NCBI GenBank assembly: GCA_964632995.1
Contig: CAZWDL010000132.1
Location: 1 to 19,154 of the forward strand
Source: CAZWDL01 sp964632995
Lineage (GTDB): Bacteria > Bacteroidota > Bacteroidia > Chitinophagales > Saprospiraceae
Reading direction: 5' to 3'
DNA: 19,154 bases
Positions 1 through 7,034 of this stretch are shown piece by piece; position 1 is the first letter of the stretch; the number at the start of each line of letters is the position of its first letter. A model generated the notes under the pieces. The model did no database searches. It was not told where the DNA came from and was given only the letters and a program-made list of their open reading frames with translations. The position numbers and the translations under genes are program-made.

Positions 1-447
1 TTCGCCAAAAGCATCGGCGCCGAACACCTGCTCCACGCCCGGCGAACCGATGACCTGCCCGCCGCGATCCGCGAACTTACCGGCGGTGGCGCCCACGTAT
101 CCACGGACGCCCTGGGCAGCACCGACACCTGTGTCAATTCCATTCTCTGCCTGCGCAAACGCGGCCGCCACCTGCAGGTGGGCCTGATGACCGGCGCTCA
201 CGCCATGCCGCCCATTCCCATGGGGCCAGTGATCGCCAATGAACTGGAGCTGCTCGGCAGTCACGGCATGGCCGCCCACACTTACCCCGGCATGCTGCGC
301 CTCATCGAAAGCGGACAGCTCCAACCCCGTCAACTGCTGGGCCGCACCATCAGCCTCGAGCAGGCGCCCGAGGCATTGATGAAAATGAACCGGTTTCCGG
401 GAACAGGAGTGACGGTCATAGAAATGATTGAAGAATTGAGGGATTGA
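1..447 (+). CDS. Zinc-dependent alcohol dehydrogenase, C-terminal part (5' end outside window)
   Basis: The reading frame is open from base 1, so the gene starts upstream of the window; about 148 C-terminal residues are visible. They match the second half of the medium-chain dehydrogenase/reductase fold. The start (FAKSIGAEH) is the segment after the NAD(P)-binding glycine motif. Next come a conserved TDALGS-type strand, GRHLQVGLM, and a tail ending PGTGVTVIEM. Family members oxidise alcohols or reduce aldehydes in the cytoplasm using catalytic zinc and NAD(P). The zinc ligands and the GxGxxG motif lie in the missing N-terminal half, so substrate and cofactor preference cannot be judged. A stem-loop follows 26 bases after the stop. 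Family assignment is fairly safe; the specific substrate is unknown. Confidence 0.85.
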   Translation, partial: FAKSIGAEHLLHARRTDDLPAAIRELTGGGAHVSTDALGSTDTCVNSILCLRKRGRHLQVGLMTGAHAMPPIPMGPVIANELELLGSHGMAAHTYPGMLRLIESGQLQPRQLLGRTISLEQAPEALMKMNRFPGTGVTVIEMIEELRD

Positions 448-472
448 ACGGGAAGGACCCAGGAAACTCTTA

Positions 473-499
473 CCCGGCCGGAACTTCCTTCCGGTCGGG
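473..499 (+). terminator. Stem-loop after alcohol dehydrogenase gene, possible terminator
   Basis: An 11-bp stem (473-483 with 489-499, one G-U pair) closes a 5-base loop. It lies 26 bases after the dehydrogenase stop codon and well before the next gene. No T-run follows directly; the nearest T-rich stretch is about 36 bases further on. It may be a non-canonical terminator or an mRNA 3'-end stabiliser. Confidence 0.4.
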
Positions 500-612
500 C
501 AAACACTTAAACATTCCAGAACTTACCCAAAACATCTTTTTCTACTTTTTGTTTCTACAATACTCATCAATAACAATCCGTTAAACATATCCAAATAGCG
601 CCAGCGACGACT

Positions 613-2010
613 ATGAAAAAGCTCTATATCGCCTTTCTGATATTATTCATTTACGCCTGTAATACCTACAAAGATCTCCCTGCGCCCGTCACCGAAACGG
701 CCTGGGAGACCAAGGAAATTCCACCGGCGCCGCAAATCGGCGGCGGTGATCCGGAAAAGGGCTATGAATACCTGCTTACCGGTGACTACATCGGCACCGG
801 CATCCCCTACGAAATTGTCGAAAAACGCATGCTGCCCGAGCGGCCGGATACCGTGCTCAAGCGGGAAGGACGCAATGCACGCGCCCCCTATGTGATGACT
901 GCCTTCGAAGCGGAGAACGGCGTGCCGGTAGCCAACGGCAACTGTTTCGCCTGCCACGCGGGCAAGTTGGAGGGCGAGGTAGTTATCGGGCTGGGCAACA
1001 GCTTTTCAGAGTACGACAAAAACTGGAGCCTGATGGCGAAGCTGATGAACTTCGGCGTGGACCTGAAGTACAATAAAAAGTCGGAGGAGTGGGCGGCTTA
1101 TCAGCCTTTCGGCAAATTTTTCCGTAAAATGACACCCTACATCGAAGCCGAACAGAACGGCGTCAACCCTGCCGCCATGCTGGCCGAGGCCTGCGCCCGC
1201 CACCGCGATCCGGTCACCCTGGAATACGTGGAAGAACCCAATTTTGAAATGTCAAAGTACGCCATCTCCACCGATGTGCCGCCGCTGTGGAACGTGCGCA
1301 AGAAAAACGCCCTCTATTACACCGCCGTCGGCCGCGGCGATTTTACCAAGCTGCTCTTCCAGGCCTCCGTGCTCGGCATCCCCGATTCGGCCGCGGCCCG
1401 CCGGGCCGTAACGAATTTCAAGGATGTGGTTGCCTGGCTCAATTCGCTGGAGCCGCCAAAATACCCGAAGCCCGTCGACCGGAACCTGGCCGCCGAAGGA
1501 GAACTGCTGTTTAGCGATCACTGCGCCGACTGCCACGGCGCCTACGGCAAGTGGGAAAGCTACCCCAACAAGGTCGTCTCGCTGGATGTCATCAAAACCG
1601 ATCCGCTCTACGCCAGCTACGCCGTGCAGGCGCCTATCGTCAACTGGTACAATAAGAGCTGGTTCGCCACCTCCGAACCCGCCTCCCACTTCGAACCCGA
1701 GGCCGGCTATATCGCTCCACCACTCGACGGCATCTGGGCCACCGCCCCCTACCTGCACAACGGCTCTGTACCGGACCTGGAAACGCTACTCAACAGCAAA
1801 ACCCGGCCGGCCTACTGGGAACGCTCGGGCGACAGCCGCGACTACAACTACAAAACGGTGGGCTGGAATTACAAAGGGAAAGAGAAAAGCAAAGGGAAAT
1901 GGACCTACGATACCACACTGCCAGGTTATGGCAATGAGGGCCACTACTTCGGAGATAAGCTGAATGACGGGGAACGCAAAGCGGTGATTGAGTATCTGAA
2001 AACGCTTTGA
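613..2010 (+). CDS. Di-heme cytochrome c lipoprotein, cytochrome-c-peroxidase/RoxA-like
   Basis: A 465-residue exported lipoprotein. The signal peptide ends in a lipobox (IYAC) with the acylated Cys at 16. Two c-type heme sites are present, CFACH at 111-115 and CADCH at 304-308. A C-terminal block, APPLDGIW...APYLHNGSVP (368-387), is typical of the di-heme cytochrome c peroxidase superfamily, including the RoxA-like branch. The spacing, with about 190 residues between the hemes and the YLHNGSVP block after the second, fits RoxA-like proteins better than classical CcpA peroxidases, which are shorter. Expected location is the outer face of an envelope membrane, with an electron-transfer or oxidative role. 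The substrate cannot be read from the sequence. The gene stands alone, 165 bases after the previous stop, with no good promoter box seen upstream. Heme and family assignment is firm; peroxidase versus oxygenase activity is open. Confidence 0.85.
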   Translation: MKKLYIAFLILFIYACNTYKDLPAPVTETAWETKEIPPAPQIGGGDPEKGYEYLLTGDYIGTGIPYEIVEKRMLPERPDTVLKREGRNARAPYVMTAFEAENGVPVANGNCFACHAGKLEGEVVIGLGNSFSEYDKNWSLMAKLMNFGVDLKYNKKSEEWAAYQPFGKFFRKMTPYIEAEQNGVNPAAMLAEACARHRDPVTLEYVEEPNFEMSKYAISTDVPPLWNVRKKNALYYTAVGRGDFTKLLFQASVLGIPDSAAARRAVTNFKDVVAWLNSLEPPKYPKPVDRNLAAEGELLFSDHCADCHGAYGKWESYPNKVVSLDVIKTDPLYASYAVQAPIVNWYNKSWFATSEPASHFEPEAGYIAPPLDGIWATAPYLHNGSVPDLETLLNSKTRPAYWERSGDSRDYNYKTVGWNYKGKEKSKGKWTYDTTLPGYGNEGHYFGDKLNDGERKAVIEYLKTL

Positions 2011-2096
2011 TATAGATATTAATCTGTAGCTTTTTTGAAAATCTCTCCTGGCGAAGCCAGAAGGGTGAATAGCAACGAAAAAATTAATGCATCCAT

Positions 2097-2406
2097 TCAC
2101 CCCATTATCTTCTCAAATGCTATCTGTACGCCGAAGGACCGCAGCGGCAGTTGCTCTCCGGGACCGGCCACTGTTTCCACGGCACAGCTTTCTTTCTGAG
2201 GTTTTTGGAAGATTTCCACCTGCCTTTTCTCCAGATTGACGATCCAGCATTTTGACACAGGCGCCGCGTTCGCTTCCTATCGGGCTCATTTGATAGATTT
2301 CTCCAACCAGTAATTCTACCCGGTCAGCTTCCGTAAGAATACCTGTCTCCGACATGCGGTGGTATTCTTCCATAGTCAGTAATCGCTTGGCCAGATGAAC
2401 CGCCAT
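2097..2406 (-). pseudogene. Uma2-family endonuclease remnant, internally deleted and frameshifted
   Basis: On the minus strand, ATG at 2406 opens a normal Uma2 N-terminus. It includes RLLTMEEYHRM, the ILTEADRVELLVGEI block and MSPIGSERGACVKML. At about 2243-2250 the frame stops matching the family. The next frame then reads the usual Uma2 C-terminus: WIVNLEKRQVEIF, then GEQLPLRSFGVQIAF, ending EKIMG with a TGA at 2097-2099. The two ends are therefore joined directly. Roughly 90 residues of the middle are missing, including the central PD-(D/E)XK catalytic part. Intact family members are about 190 residues; this locus is 310 bases. Uma2 proteins are numerous restriction-endonuclease-like proteins of poorly known function. 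The product should be inactive. Confidence 0.8.
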
Positions 2407-2517
2407 GGATATTGATCGATTTGATGGAATAATGATGAAATATGGGGATAAGCGGAGATATTGGTAAGTGGACGTAAAGCCAGGTCGCCCTGGAAAAGGG
2501 CAACCTGGCAATCGGTG

Positions 2518-4476
2518 TTATGGTCTTGGCCCGGTATTCAGGCATTCGGTTTCCTCCCGTGAGATCACGTAGCCCTTGAGCCTTTCGGTGACCGCCATCA
2601 GTTTTTCCTGATTGACGTAGTATCGGCTCAGAATATCGGAGAGCTCCTCCCTTGTCATCGCGGTGTAGTCGAGTCCCACGATTTCCGAGTAGGAATCGGC
2701 GAGGCGGTCCAGCTGGGTCTTGTCTTTCTGCAGTTCTTCCAGCATAAAGGGAGAGATGGTCAGGGAGTCGAGGTTCGTCTGAATAAAGCTGTCGAGTTTG
2801 CTATACACCTTTTCGTAGCAGCCCAGGTTCTCGTAGTAGTCGGCCGAAATCTCCCGGTACTTGACGATATTTTGCTCGTGGGTGAGGTTTTCGATCCGGG
2901 TGATCATATCCCCTACCCGCTTGCTGCAAATCTGGCATTTGGGATACTGCTGCGTAGCTTTATTCAGCAGCCAGCGCTTTTGCTGCTCATTGCTCAGGGT
3001 GGGCGGTACATTGAACTCCTTATTGAACAAGGCACTTTCCAGGTTAAAGAGGATGCGGTTGGTCAGCGAATAGGTTTCCAGCGATTCAATTTCTTTGGGC
3101 AGCTTGTCCTGTATTTCCATCTGTTTCACCCGGTCGCGGTAGAAGTCGAGCAGGCGGATATCGTGATAGAGCACGCCGGGGGCCGCGTAAGAGTAGTCGT
3201 AGGTAGGCGAGGCGCCTACCAGGTATCCGGAGATGGTGCGGGCCTGGTCCAGCAAGTCGGTATTGAACCAGAGGTCGACGTCGGTAAGGACATTCTGATA
3301 AAGCTGGTTGTACTTATTCTGTACATCGGGCGCGGTGGGAGCCAGGCGCTGTACCTGCTCATTGCGAAGGGTACGGATATCATAGTACAGGTCGATGATG
3401 CGGGAGTAGGCCAGCCAGTCGGGATACTTGGTGGTCTGGCTTTTCTCGAAGACGTGGATCTGGTTTTTGAGTTCCAGCGCCAGTTTGAGGGTTTCGAGGA
3501 AGTCCTTTTCGATTTCTTTTTTTTCCGCGTTACGGATCTTGCGATAGTCCCGCGTCTTCTTTTCAATATAAGATTGATTGTACACCATTTCCGAATGATC
3601 GGTATTGTATTCCGCTTTGGTGTGGGCCACCAGGATATAGGCGGAATTTTTATGGCTGATCAATCGCTTCAGGTCCTCCACTGTTTCCGGCTGGGCGTTA
3701 CGGAAGAAAACCGACCTGCGCGGCGTGCCCCCCACATCCCAGTGAATTTTGTACAGCGTAGCCGCCACCAGTTGTTCCTTGTACAGCGAGCTGAGCTTCT
3801 GGTCGAGCAGACGGATGTAGAATTCGCTGGTGATGCGCTGTGCGTCCTGATTGGCTTGTTCCAGGGAAGAAAGGCCCTTGCTAACCTGCGGAACGATTTG
3901 CTGGGTGAGGGCCAGGAAATTGCCTGTCAGCGGAGCAGCCAGCAGGCTGGTTGCCGTCTTGCCGAGTTCAATAGAAATCTGGGCGGTTTTTTTCCAGAAG
4001 CTTTCGCCGGAATTGCCTTTAAAGGCTTCAAACTTCACCTTGGCGACGATATCCCCTTTTTTGAGCACCTCGTCGGGGATATTTTCCAGCAGCCGGCCGC
4101 CGTAGCCCGACAGGCGAGAGATGTTATTGGGGTCACGTACGTCATGAATCATCAGCGGCACTGTAAATTCATTCTGATCATTATAGGGATCAGGAATACC
4201 CACCGCCAGATACATGTACTGCAGGTAGTCGCCCCGGCTAAGATCGAGTTCGCGCCGTTCCGAACGGCTAAGATCCTCACCCTCGAAAATACTTCGAAGG
4301 GCTTCGCCGTTAAGTAAGTATACATAGGCTGAATTCAGGTTGTAATCCGAGGAAGGGAAATTATCAGTCTTCCACATCTCCACCGGAGAGGCCGTAATGA
4401 ACTGACTGTAGCCAGTTTGAACAATTAGCAGTAAAGCAAATACAATGGGGAGTAGCTTGCCGTTTGTCATGGTCAT
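2518..4476 (-). CDS. Large exported protein of unknown function
   Basis: The frame opens at 4572, but the better start is ATG 4476 (or 4470). Either one places a signal peptide (GKLLPIVFALLLIVQTGYSQ) at the N-terminus; the 32 residues upstream look untranslated. The product is then 652 residues, exported, with cleavage probable after YSQ near residue 25. I do not recognise a family. The first third of the mature protein looks mixed alpha/beta. The rest is strongly helical and charged (residues about 300-375 and 455-640), suggesting a coiled-coil or helical-repeat shape. Cysteines in the helical part form a CQIC pair (514-517), with further Cys at 553 and 645. These could bind a metal or form disulfides. 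It is divergent from the exported protein at 4677, with about 200 bases between them. No enzyme motif was found. Confidence 0.75.
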   Translation of the reverse strand: MTMTNGKLLPIVFALLLIVQTGYSQFITASPVEMWKTDNFPSSDYNLNSAYVYLLNGEALRSIFEGEDLSRSERRELDLSRGDYLQYMYLAVGIPDPYNDQNEFTVPLMIHDVRDPNNISRLSGYGGRLLENIPDEVLKKGDIVAKVKFEAFKGNSGESFWKKTAQISIELGKTATSLLAAPLTGNFLALTQQIVPQVSKGLSSLEQANQDAQRITSEFYIRLLDQKLSSLYKEQLVAATLYKIHWDVGGTPRRSVFFRNAQPETVEDLKRLISHKNSAYILVAHTKAEYNTDHSEMVYNQSYIEKKTRDYRKIRNAEKKEIEKDFLETLKLALELKNQIHVFEKSQTTKYPDWLAYSRIIDLYYDIRTLRNEQVQRLAPTAPDVQNKYNQLYQNVLTDVDLWFNTDLLDQARTISGYLVGASPTYDYSYAAPGVLYHDIRLLDFYRDRVKQMEIQDKLPKEIESLETYSLTNRILFNLESALFNKEFNVPPTLSNEQQKRWLLNKATQQYPKCQICSKRVGDMITRIENLTHEQNIVKYREISADYYENLGCYEKVYSKLDSFIQTNLDSLTISPFMLEELQKDKTQLDRLADSYSEIVGLDYTAMTREELSDILSRYYVNQEKLMAVTERLKGYVISREETECLNTGPRP

Positions 4477-4676
4477 CCAATTCGTTTTTCTTTGCAGTGT
4501 TCGATTTTGAGGTAACACCTTTACCACAATACACAAGCAGGGTAAAAGATACAGGCCGTTAACGAAATTCACCCCGCTGAAATTTTAAATGCCTAATATA
4601 TATTTTCTACGGACTTTTTCAATAGACGTCTAAAGTTCCCATCACACTGAATAATCACATTAGTAAAAGTTTTTCT

Positions 4677-5267
4677 ATGAAAAATGTTTTTCATCTACCC
4701 TTTCTTTTCCTGTTTGGCGGTTTTTCACTGCTTTCCGCCCAAAGCGGCACTGACAAACTGAGCCTGCAGGCCGGTGTTTTTCTCAAAGCTACTCAGGACC
4801 AGGAATGGGAAACCGTGGCCGACATGCTCTACCCCAAGCTTTTTGAACTGGCCCCGCGCGAGCAGATCATCGCCGCCATGCAGGGCATACAAGCCGGCGG
4901 CTTTGAGATTAGCTTAAGTGATCCCCGGATTAACAGCATCAGCGATATCGAAACCCACGGAACGGAAAAATTCGCCGTTCTCAAATACCAGATGCATATG
5001 ACGATGAACCTTCAGGGAGAAGATTTTGATGACGCCGAAGCGGTGGAAACCATCGTAAGCTACATGAAAAGCATGTACGGCGAGGAGAAGGTAAATTTTG
5101 ACAAAGCAAGCAAAACCTTAAGCGCCGACGCCCGCAATACGATGGTAGCCTTAGCTCCCGAAGAGAGCGAAGACTGGGCTTTTCTGGAATACAAGCCCGA
5201 GCTGGATACTTTTCTGGGAGAAATCCTTGCGGAGGGGCTACTCGAAAAAATTAAGGAAAAACAGTAG
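4677..5267 (+). CDS. Small exported protein of unknown function
   Basis: A 196-residue protein with a clear signal peptide (MKNVFHLPFLFLFGGF..., cleavage after LSAQ near 22). The mature part of about 174 residues is acidic and mixed alpha/beta. It opens with a helix around ADMLYPKLFELAPREQ and then a strand-rich middle. This resembles the layout of NTF2-like or SnoaL-like secreted proteins, but no diagnostic motif supports that. There is no lipobox Cys or sorting tail, so it should be soluble in the periplasm or secreted. It is divergent from the unknown exported gene at 2518-4476. Its TAG stop (5265-5267) touches the TAA stop of the convergent hydroxylase gene with no bases between. Function unknown. 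Confidence 0.75.
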   Translation: MKNVFHLPFLFLFGGFSLLSAQSGTDKLSLQAGVFLKATQDQEWETVADMLYPKLFELAPREQIIAAMQGIQAGGFEISLSDPRINSISDIETHGTEKFAVLKYQMHMTMNLQGEDFDDAEAVETIVSYMKSMYGEEKVNFDKASKTLSADARNTMVALAPEESEDWAFLEYKPELDTFLGEILAEGLLEKIKEKQ

Positions 5268-6350
5268 TTACCTCCCCTCTGCAACTTTTCCTTTCTCCTC
5301 TACCACCGGCGAGGGCAACACGGCCGGTTTTTCCCGGCCGAACCCATGCAGGTTTTGCCCCAGAAAATGCCGGGGGAAATTTTCTACCCCCGGAAAGCCG
5401 AGCTTGATATCCCGGCCGCTATTGGGAATATGCGCCGTGCCCCAAAGGTAATCCCAGATGGCCAGGCTGATGCCAAAGTTGATGCCGTGGGGGCGGTCTT
5501 CCGGCAAGTGATAGGCGTGGTGCCAGATGTGCATCTCCGGGCTGTTGAAGAGCTTCTTCATGACCGGTCCCAGCAGCAGGCTGCCCGTACCTGCACTCGC
5601 CGCTACGATCAGCAGCTGTTGCCAGGCCGCAGCACCGGGAAAGAGCGTCGCCTCAAATCCGCCGGTAGCAATGACCAGACCGATCAGGCCGCCGACCACT
5701 CCGCCGGTCACTTTGCCTGAAACGGTAATATTGGAATGATTATAGTGGCCGATCGCCAGGGCAAAGATATGGATGACAAAGAAGTCATACAGGCCGATGC
5801 CCAGTAGCGCCAGCGGCAGGTATTCGATACTGCGGTATACCACGGTTTCCATCCAGTGGTAGCGCAGGTGCGCCGCAAAGCCCATTTCTTCAACCGAATG
5901 ATGCACCTTGTGAAACTCCCACAGGCGCTCCGAGCTGTGCAGCAGGCGGTGCACCCACCATTGCACAAAGTCGCGCACCACAAAACCGATGAGCAGAATA
6001 GCCCAAATTGGGAAATGCCGCATTGGATTAGAGGCCTGCAGATCGAAGCCCGTCAGTGCACGGATCCCGTCGTTGAAAAAATTGACGACGACATCGGAGG
6101 CAGCGTTGTATATGATCAAAGAAAACAGAAAGAAGTTGAAAAACATGTAGAAGAAGTCCAGCCAGAAATCTTTGCGAAACTTCGGCTGTTCGCGCCGCCA
6201 GGGGCGCCACCACTCCAGCGCCAGAAAAAAGAAGGATACCAGCAGCAGCCAGTAGAAATAGTTGTGCCATCCCGGGGTGGTCATTTCCTGCCAAAGGTAA
6301 TTCGCATAGCCCTGATAGCCGGATACGAAGATATTCCAGTAATACTCCAT
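5268..6350 (-). CDS. Sterol desaturase / fatty acid hydroxylase superfamily membrane protein
   Basis: A di-iron membrane oxygenase of about 360 residues. The histidine boxes are HRLLH (134-138), HKVHH (147-151), a single His in NHSN near 205, and HIWHH (274-278). Hydrophobic segments at about 30-48, 65-85, 113-130 and 185-200 fit the superfamily's membrane topology. Members insert oxygen or double bonds into lipids such as sterols, fatty acids, carotenoids or ether lipids; the substrate here is unknown. The frame extends to GTG 6383, but ATG 6350 is preferred because a TAGTTTTG -7 box lies at 6394-6401, leaving almost no leader for the GTG. Between NHSN and HIWHH there is an unusually long Gly-rich hydrophobic stretch (about 209-268). 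It lies downstream of the sulfite-oxidation genes but has its own promoter signal. Confidence 0.88.
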   Translation of the reverse strand: MEYYWNIFVSGYQGYANYLWQEMTTPGWHNYFYWLLLVSFFFLALEWWRPWRREQPKFRKDFWLDFFYMFFNFFLFSLIIYNAASDVVVNFFNDGIRALTGFDLQASNPMRHFPIWAILLIGFVVRDFVQWWVHRLLHSSERLWEFHKVHHSVEEMGFAAHLRYHWMETVVYRSIEYLPLALLGIGLYDFFVIHIFALAIGHYNHSNITVSGKVTGGVVGGLIGLVIATGGFEATLFPGAAAWQQLLIVAASAGTGSLLLGPVMKKLFNSPEMHIWHHAYHLPEDRPHGINFGISLAIWDYLWGTAHIPNSGRDIKLGFPGVENFPRHFLGQNLHGFGREKPAVLPSPVVEEKGKVAEGR

Positions 6351-6393
6351 TGGGTTGAATAGTTTGAAATGGGAACCAATCACGGATCCGGTA

Positions 6394-6401
6394 CAAAACT
6401 A
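6394..6401 (-). promoter_or_regulatory. Bacteroidota -7 box for the hydroxylase gene
   Basis: The minus strand reads TAGTTTTG, an exact match to the Bacteroidota TAnnTTTG -7 element. A partial -33-like TTTC lies about 16 bases upstream. Transcription would begin near 6387, giving a leader of about 37 bases to ATG 6350. It was identified by consensus only. Confidence 0.45.
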
Positions 6402-6433
6402 CGACCTTTGTTAAAATGAAATAGTGATCACTG

Positions 6434-6955
6434 TCACTCAGTGCGCTCCAGCACGTACCATTCGATCGCTTCTAGGTCCAGATTGGCGCGGCGCCCAGTT
6501 TCCTGCGGCGCGTAATTGGCCGCCAGGTAGTCGAGGATGACGTCTTCCTGTTCACCCAGCTGCCATAGCCCTTGGGTTTCCTGCATCCAGCGGATCATTT
6601 CCTTCCAACCTTGGCGCGTAGCGCGGTTTTGCGTCACCAGTTTGGCCGAATGGCAGGCGGTGCAGGTGGCGCGCACCTGCTCGAAGCCTTCGGCAACCAC
6701 CAGCCCTGTAGGCATGTGAATACCGTTCTCTATCTGATCTTCCTCTTCCTCTTCCATACTGGCTGATTTACTGCGACTACTGCTGTCAGCTACTACCAGC
6801 GTTTCCTTTTTCCACCAGCCGGCGATCGCATCGCCCCAGGCAACGTACCCCAGGGTGCCGATCGCCGCGATCAGGATCAGTGAAATGAGCAATACCAGTC
6901 CCTGGTAGAGCATCTGTACGATATCGTTATAGTGTTTCGGATCGAATTCTTTCAT
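6434..6955 (-). CDS. Membrane-anchored monoheme cytochrome c, likely electron acceptor of the sulfite dehydrogenase
   Basis: The start is ATG 6955, with a modest GGAAAA upstream; the frame opens earlier only at a TTG abutting the previous stop. This gives 173 residues. The N-terminus has one transmembrane helix (about 14-40) with no signal cleavage site, so the protein should be anchored with its C-terminal part outside the cytoplasmic membrane. A Ser-rich and acidic linker follows (53-75, five consecutive Glu at 68-72). Then comes a cytochrome domain with CTACH at 98-102 and nearby Met residues (M120, M124) as candidate sixth ligands. The WKEMIRWMQ and GEQEDVILDYLA blocks are typical of cytochromes paired with SorA/SoxC-type sulfite dehydrogenases (SorB-like). 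It lies 79 bases after the molybdoenzyme gene on the same strand, probably in one operon. Heme binding is firm; the partner is inferred from position. Confidence 0.82.
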   Translation of the reverse strand: MKEFDPKHYNDIVQMLYQGLVLLISLILIAAIGTLGYVAWGDAIAGWWKKETLVVADSSSRSKSASMEEEEEDQIENGIHMPTGLVVAEGFEQVRATCTACHSAKLVTQNRATRQGWKEMIRWMQETQGLWQLGEQEDVILDYLAANYAPQETGRRANLDLEAIEWYVLERTE

Positions 6956-7034
6956 ATTGTAGTTTTCCAGCTGTTCGACATTTGCCGGCTTACCGGCCCG
7001 GTTAACTTTGCCAGCCAGCCAACATCCAAACAAT

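Noticed and set aside
2324..2545. Minus-strand frame of 73 residues overlapping the Uma2 remnant
   Set aside because: It is an alternative frame of the remnant's 5' region and runs into the 3' end of the unknown exported gene; no family features.
2872..4317. Long plus-strand open frame opposite the unknown exported protein
   Set aside because: It lacks a signal peptide or recognisable domain and has a shadow-like composition. The minus strand carries a signal peptide and normal protein composition across the whole gene.
6423..6432. 10-bp perfect palindrome AGTGATCACT next to the cytochrome stop codon
   Set aside because: It is short enough to arise by chance and is not convincingly placed as an operator or terminator.
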